In this document: one piece after another, positions 60,054-64,000 of the stretch
How positions within the stretch are numbered: the first letter of the stretch is position 1
How the letters are laid out: every line of letters starts with the position of its first letter
Origin: Blasia pusilla
Taxonomy: Eukaryota > Marchantiophyta > Marchantiopsida > Blasiales
Length of the DNA stretch: 64,000 bases
Direction: 5' to 3'
Assembly (NCBI GenBank): GCA_050084515.1
Contig: CM114274.1
Span: forward strand, 41,168,001-41,232,000
Position numbers and translations under genes: made by a program
The notes under the pieces: model-generated
What the model was told of the DNA's origin: nothing
Databases searched by the model: none
What the model saw: only the letters and a program-made list of their open reading frames with translations

Positions 60054-60670
60054 TGTTGTGCGTATACATATCGCTACACAACATACATCGCTCGTCACAT
60101 CTACACCACACAACACCGATCTTCCCCACACACGGGTCGATACACACATGTACAAAAATCAACTCATACATATACATGGAGATCACACAATAAAAATAAA
60201 GAGTAGTAAAACGGCACGCCCGGCCTAAAACTCCACTCCTCAATCTACATCGGCATATCGAGCCTCGTCCACCTTGTGCTATCAAGGAATCCGGACGCTA
60301 GTACCCTAGTCCTATCTCACACACTTACAAGGGAGGTGCTCCAACGGCCCAACATGAGAAAGATGGCTTAGGAAAGCCATCTTCCTCTTTTATATAGGGT
60401 TGGGAAGAGCTAAAAGGCTCTTTCCCTAAAAATAGCCCTCCCCTTGATAACCTGCGCGCACATATTACCAGGGGTGGGTGACCTGGTCAACAAGTCGCCC
60501 GGCTGTGAAAGACCTCAACATGAAAGTTGTCAAAAACGACGTTCCTGACACAATGGATCTATCCTCAACCTCATCCGACACCGTGGGACAAAGTTACACT
60601 CAAGATAGTCCGCTGGCTCCTACGCCCTATCCACGATAGATCTCGGCCTATCGGCTACTCAAATGTGACA
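60054..60670 (-). repeat. Full-length gypsy LTR, 617 bp
   Basis: It begins TGTTGTGCG and ends GATGTGACA-type sequence (aaatgtgaca), so both strands show the usual TG...CA edges. The TATA box (60,388-60,396) and the stem-loop at 60,360-60,383 point to the minus strand, in agreement with the coding domains that follow. The bases outside the two edges, gctat (60,049-60,053) and gctgt (60,671-60,675), differ at one position and could be a target duplication. Confidence 0.82.
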
Positions 60671-60672
60671 GC

Positions 60673-60808
60673 TGTCGTGCGTATACATATCGCTACACAA
60701 TATACATCGCTCGTCACATCTTCACCACACAACACCGATCTTTTCCACACACGGGTCGATCCACACATGTACAAAAATTAACTCATACATATACATGGAG
60801 ATCACACA
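60673..60808 (-). repeat. Partial LTR next to the full one
   Basis: tgtcgtgcgtatacatatcg and the following bases repeat the first 135 bases of the LTR at 60,054-60,188 nearly exactly, then switch at gatcacacaa to internal element sequence. The full and partial LTRs are tandem with two bases between them. Confidence 0.82.
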
Positions 60809-60884
60809 ATCGCCCCTCTAATTGGCAGTTGGATCCCCCCAAACTCCAGATAGAAAATATCACATCTCTCTAATATGACCTACT

Positions 60885-61180
60885 ACCCTATACACATCTC
60901 GGACATATCCATCGTCCCGTGGGAATCACATCAAGAGGGGGGTCAGACATGACATATGCCACCCTCGAGAATAACCATCACATACCAACATAGTGGCTGC
61001 ATCCCTCGCAGATCCGCACAACATACACCTCAAGCTTTCAAGTACCACTGCCAAGCTCCGATCCACCATCCCATCTACGTTCGGAAGATGACATGGTGCA
61101 AAATTACGCACATGATCCTTCCAAACCATACCATCCCGTCCCTCCAACATGAGGACTCCTGTCGGTAATACCTCGCGCAT
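60885..61180 (-). pseudogene. PHD finger at the C terminus of gypsy Pol (copy D)
   Basis: The minus strand reads RCMLCGSARDAATMLVCDG, YSRGWHMSCLTP and, after a one-base deletion in a C run (about 60,935), IPTGRWICPRCV and TAG. The ligands fit C4HC3 (CxxC, CxxC with the second Cys changed to Tyr in this copy, HxxxC, WICPRC). Copy A has the intact CDGC. The TAG right after the finger shows that it is the end of the polyprotein. The likely role is chromatin binding during integration (inferred). Confidence 0.82.
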
Positions 61181-61189
61181 ATGTAGGAT

Positions 61190-62394
61190 CGTGCGCCCTG
61201 CAGTGACATCTAGCGTCGTGGGTGCAGCCTACTGTAATCTCCAGGATGAAACCTCCTAATCCGTGGACAATAACCTCCTCCACGAATGGTCGCGTACCTC
61301 AATGTATCTCTATGCTGGGCAATAGCTAAGTTCTCAAAGGCCATAGGCATAACTCTACGAGAAACTTCTGCCCTCTAAGAACATGCTTGTACCCACACAT
61401 CTGGATCATCAAGATCTAACACCTCCGCCATGTCACGTCGAATCGCTGCAGGTAAATCTGGCTCTCTCCCAAAGAGCAAAAAGTACGGTGAAAATGACGC
61501 CGAGGATGCCTGCCGACTAAAGCGATAACCCATAGCCAACCATGGCAACTGTAGGTCCCACTCCCTCAACTCTCCCCGCTGCAAGCCATACTTGTGCAAT
61601 CCTCTCTTCACCGTCTATACCACTCTCTCCGCCAACCCATCCCCCTCAAGATGATCTCTGGACGTGGTGCGGTGATCTATCAGCGCCTGATCACATAAGG
61701 CCTGAAACTCTCCCCTGAACTCGGTACCCTAGTCAGTCAACACCTTTGCCAGTGCACCAAAGTGACTAAGCACACGATCTAGATACGCATAAGCTGTTCT
61801 CTCACTTTCCTTGTCTGGTAGTGCCACCAACTCTATCCACTTGGAGAAATGCTCCACCATGACCAACACGTACCTATGATGATGCCCCGTCAATGGCAAA
61901 GGTCCCATAAAGTCTAAACTCCACCGATAATCTAAATCCATAATCGGCAAAGGATGTAACTACGGAGTGGGAGCATTGAAGGATGCTCGCACTCTGTCAC
62001 ATACCATATATCTCGCCACAAACTGCCGTACCCCAATATGCATGCCGCGCCACCAATACTGAACCTGGAATAAGCTGTAAGTACGCTTTACTCCAAAATG
62101 TCCCAACTCCTCATGGGCATGTCGCACTACACGTGCTCGCTCGGAAGGATGAGGTACCACTCGTATCCTACCATATCCCCATACCCGCAAAATTTGAGTC
62201 CCCTCCCACCTGAACCTCCTGGCTCTCTGTAGGATCCGATCCCACTCCCTAGCACTCATTGTACTCGCAATGACGCCAGTGCGCAAGAACTCCACAACCT
62301 CCACGTCGTCATGGATATCACGACCACTTGTCGCCTCCTCTCTAACCTCTGGATCGAAAGACTCATCATCCAACCCCACCACTGGAGTCATCAC
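61190..62394 (-). pseudogene. Integrase (gypsy copy D)
   Basis: 62,394-61,960 gives the zinc-binding region (HEELGHFGVKRTY, WWRGMHIGVRQF, with CxxC changed to YMVC). 61,950-61,729 gives YRWSLDFMGPLPL and the end of the second motif (KVLTD). 61,611-61,375 gives the post-catalytic region with FSPYFLLFGREPDLP. A stop (tag to cta on the plus strand near 61,730) and frame breaks near 61,620-61,730 inactivate it. Confidence 0.88.
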
Positions 62395-62400
62395 CTGTGG

Positions 62401-63954
62401 CTAACCTGCCATAGTCAACCAACAAAGATAGGCAGATGCATGCCAACCGAGCACCATCTCCTCATCACTCTCTCCGTGCCATCGAGCTCCTGTGTCATCT
62501 CTCTGACTCGGACATGGGTTACGACTCAACACATCCGCATCTTGGTTCAGCCGACCTGTCCTATGAACCACCTCAAACTCATACTCCTTTAGTAATAGAG
62601 CCCACCTAGCAAGCTTTCCCGTAAGCTTGTCGGACTCCATCAACCACCTCAACGGCTGATGATCAGTGATAAGTGTGAAAGGTTTGCCGAATAAATAGCA
62701 CTTGGAATGTGCCACGGCCCACACTACAGCCAAGCACTCTCCCTCGTAGGAGCTGTACTTTTCCTCTGCAATGTTGTTCGATCGGCTCGCGTAAGCCACA
62801 ACGAACTCCCTCTCCTCGTCATCCCTCTAAGTAAGCACTGCTCCTAGACCCAACATGCTCAAACCCATATGTAATTGGAATGGGCGAACATTAACCGGTC
62901 TCTGTAAAATGAGTGAGGACGACAACGTGTCCTTGAGCTCCTGAAATGCTCGCTCTTGATCATCTCCCCACAGCCAAACCTGATCAAGTCTCGTCAACAA
63001 GTTCAAAGACTTTGCGATCGCACTACAATCCTTGACATACGGTCGATAGAAGTTTGCCAGTCCAAGAAATGCTCGGACTCGACTCACATCTGTAGGACGT
63101 GGAATCTGCGCAATAGCCTCTACCTTCGTCTGCTGAACGCCTAACCCACTCGGGTATATGGTGTGTCCCAAGTACTCAATCAGCTCCTGAAAGAATCTGC
63201 ACTTGCCTGGATGTAACTTCAGTCCATGTAACTGCAATCGCCGAAACACCTCCTCCAAGTGTCGCTCATGCTCCTCAACCATGGAACTCAAGATAAGAAT
63301 ATCATCTATGTAACATCGTACAAAATCCAAGCATGCCAGAATCCTATCCATCACTCTCTGAAACTCTGCAGGCGCGTTCTTCAACCCAAATGGTAAGAAC
63401 CGCTACTAATACAAGCAATCTCTCCCGAACCGATCTATCCCCCAGAATGCTATCTTCTCCTTGTCCTCCAACCTGATAGGAAGCTAATGATAGCCAGCAC
63501 GGAGATCTAAAGTACTGAAGATCTTTGCATGCCCTACCGCATCAAAGATCTCCTTAGAAGTAGGCATGGCGTACCAATCTGACCACGTCTGTCGGTTGAT
63601 AGGACGGTAATCTCCACACATCCGCCTATCCGTCCAATTGCCATGCATATCCTTCTTCGACGGCATGACTCTGGTAGATGCATACTCCCCATGTGATAAC
63701 TCCACAAGTCCTGCCTCCAACAAGTCCTGACTCCTGTTCTGAATCAAGGCTTGCTCCATATCAGAATACCTGTAGGATCGACATAAGATCGGCGTAGCAC
63801 GAGCCAACTCAATCCGTATCCCGGGACCCTTCAGCGTACCCAAGTCTCTCATACTGAAGGAAAAACAACTGACATGCCCTCTCAGAAACCTATGAACTCG
63901 CCGTCGCTCTCCTCCTATCAACTTGAGACCTATCATAGGATCCCAAGTCTCCAT
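62401..63954 (-). pseudogene. RNase H and reverse transcriptase (gypsy copy D)
   Basis: 63,954-63,484 is the RT N-terminal part (FSMRDLGTLKGPGIRIEL, DLLEAGLVELSHGEYA, MCGDYRPINRQ, KIFSTLDLRAGYH). 63,384-62,827 includes CYIDDILILSS (catalytic YIDD) and FLGLANFYRPYVK. 62,799-62,401 is RNase H (YASRSNNIAEEKYSSYEGE, LITDHQPLRWL). The pieces are split by single stops or frameshifts near 63,390-63,480 and at 62,826. Its closeness to copy A makes it useful for judging copy A's lesions. Confidence 0.9.
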
Positions 63955-64000
63955 CGTGACCTCACTCGGAGAGGATGCAACCTCCGGCTTTGGTTGCTAT

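Larger units (their letters stand above)
60809..64000 (-). mobile_element. Ty3/gypsy copy D (5' part outside window)
   Basis: It is colinear with copy A bases 1-3,000 at high identity, with PHD finger, integrase, RNase H and RT on the minus strand. Its 3' end (60,809-60,950) shows what copy A lacks at the window edge: the last PHD ligands and a stop codon. The window ends inside the RT N-terminal region, about 300 bases short of where the methyltransferase begins in copy A. Confidence 0.93.

Overview
The window looks like nuclear DNA of a streptophyte plant that makes flagellated sperm (bryophyte, lycophyte, fern, cycad/Ginkgo type or a charophyte alga). The evidence is a spliced gene for the axonemal protein DRC1, an alpha-tubulin pseudogene with introns, very AT-rich introns, and plant-type Ty3/gypsy, LINE-like and Mutator-like (MULE) elements. 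The species cannot be named from the sequence. No RNA gene, CRISPR array or prokaryotic operon was found.

Layout. 1-7,800: a decayed Ty3/gypsy element on the minus strand. Read 5' to 3' it carries gag with two zinc knuckles, an aspartic protease, a C5-cytosine DNA methyltransferase domain, reverse transcriptase, RNase H, integrase and a PHD finger. 7,801-11,115: G-tract-flanked DNA, two LTR copies in a near-palindrome, a third LTR remnant and a loose plus-strand PHD-finger fragment of the same element family. 13,374-15,868: an alpha-tubulin pseudogene (minus) with four exons and several lesions. 15,869-21,248: AT-rich DNA without a visible gene. 21,249-42,991: DRC1 (plus), seven recognised exons in about 22 kb. 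Its 10.4-kb second intron holds a gypsy remnant (about 25,640-34,155) with a nested non-LTR element (about 29,220-33,117). 43,062-46,013: unrecognised ORFs and a LINE tail.

46,024-58,923: a 12.9-kb MULE with about 53-bp terminal inverted repeats and a perfect 10-bp target-site duplication. It carries a broken MuDR-type transposase (DDE, SWIM, zinc knuckle), a second four-exon gene with an array of about 12-residue Gln-Thr repeats, and a 290-codon ORF on the opposite strand. 59,190-60,053: a second non-LTR fragment cut by a gypsy LTR. 60,054-64,000: another minus-strand gypsy copy (LTRs, PHD finger, integrase, RNase H, RT), running off the window just before the place where the methyltransferase domain would lie.

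The most unusual content is the gypsy family that combines a DNA methyltransferase between protease and RT with a PHD finger after the integrase, that is, a chromatin writer and reader in one polyprotein. The large cargo-bearing MULE is second. The only gene that may still be functional for the host is DRC1, and even there part of the conserved N-terminal region and the last C-terminal segment were not found. Most of the element genes carry premature stops, several of which look like C-to-T changes in CAG or CGA codons.
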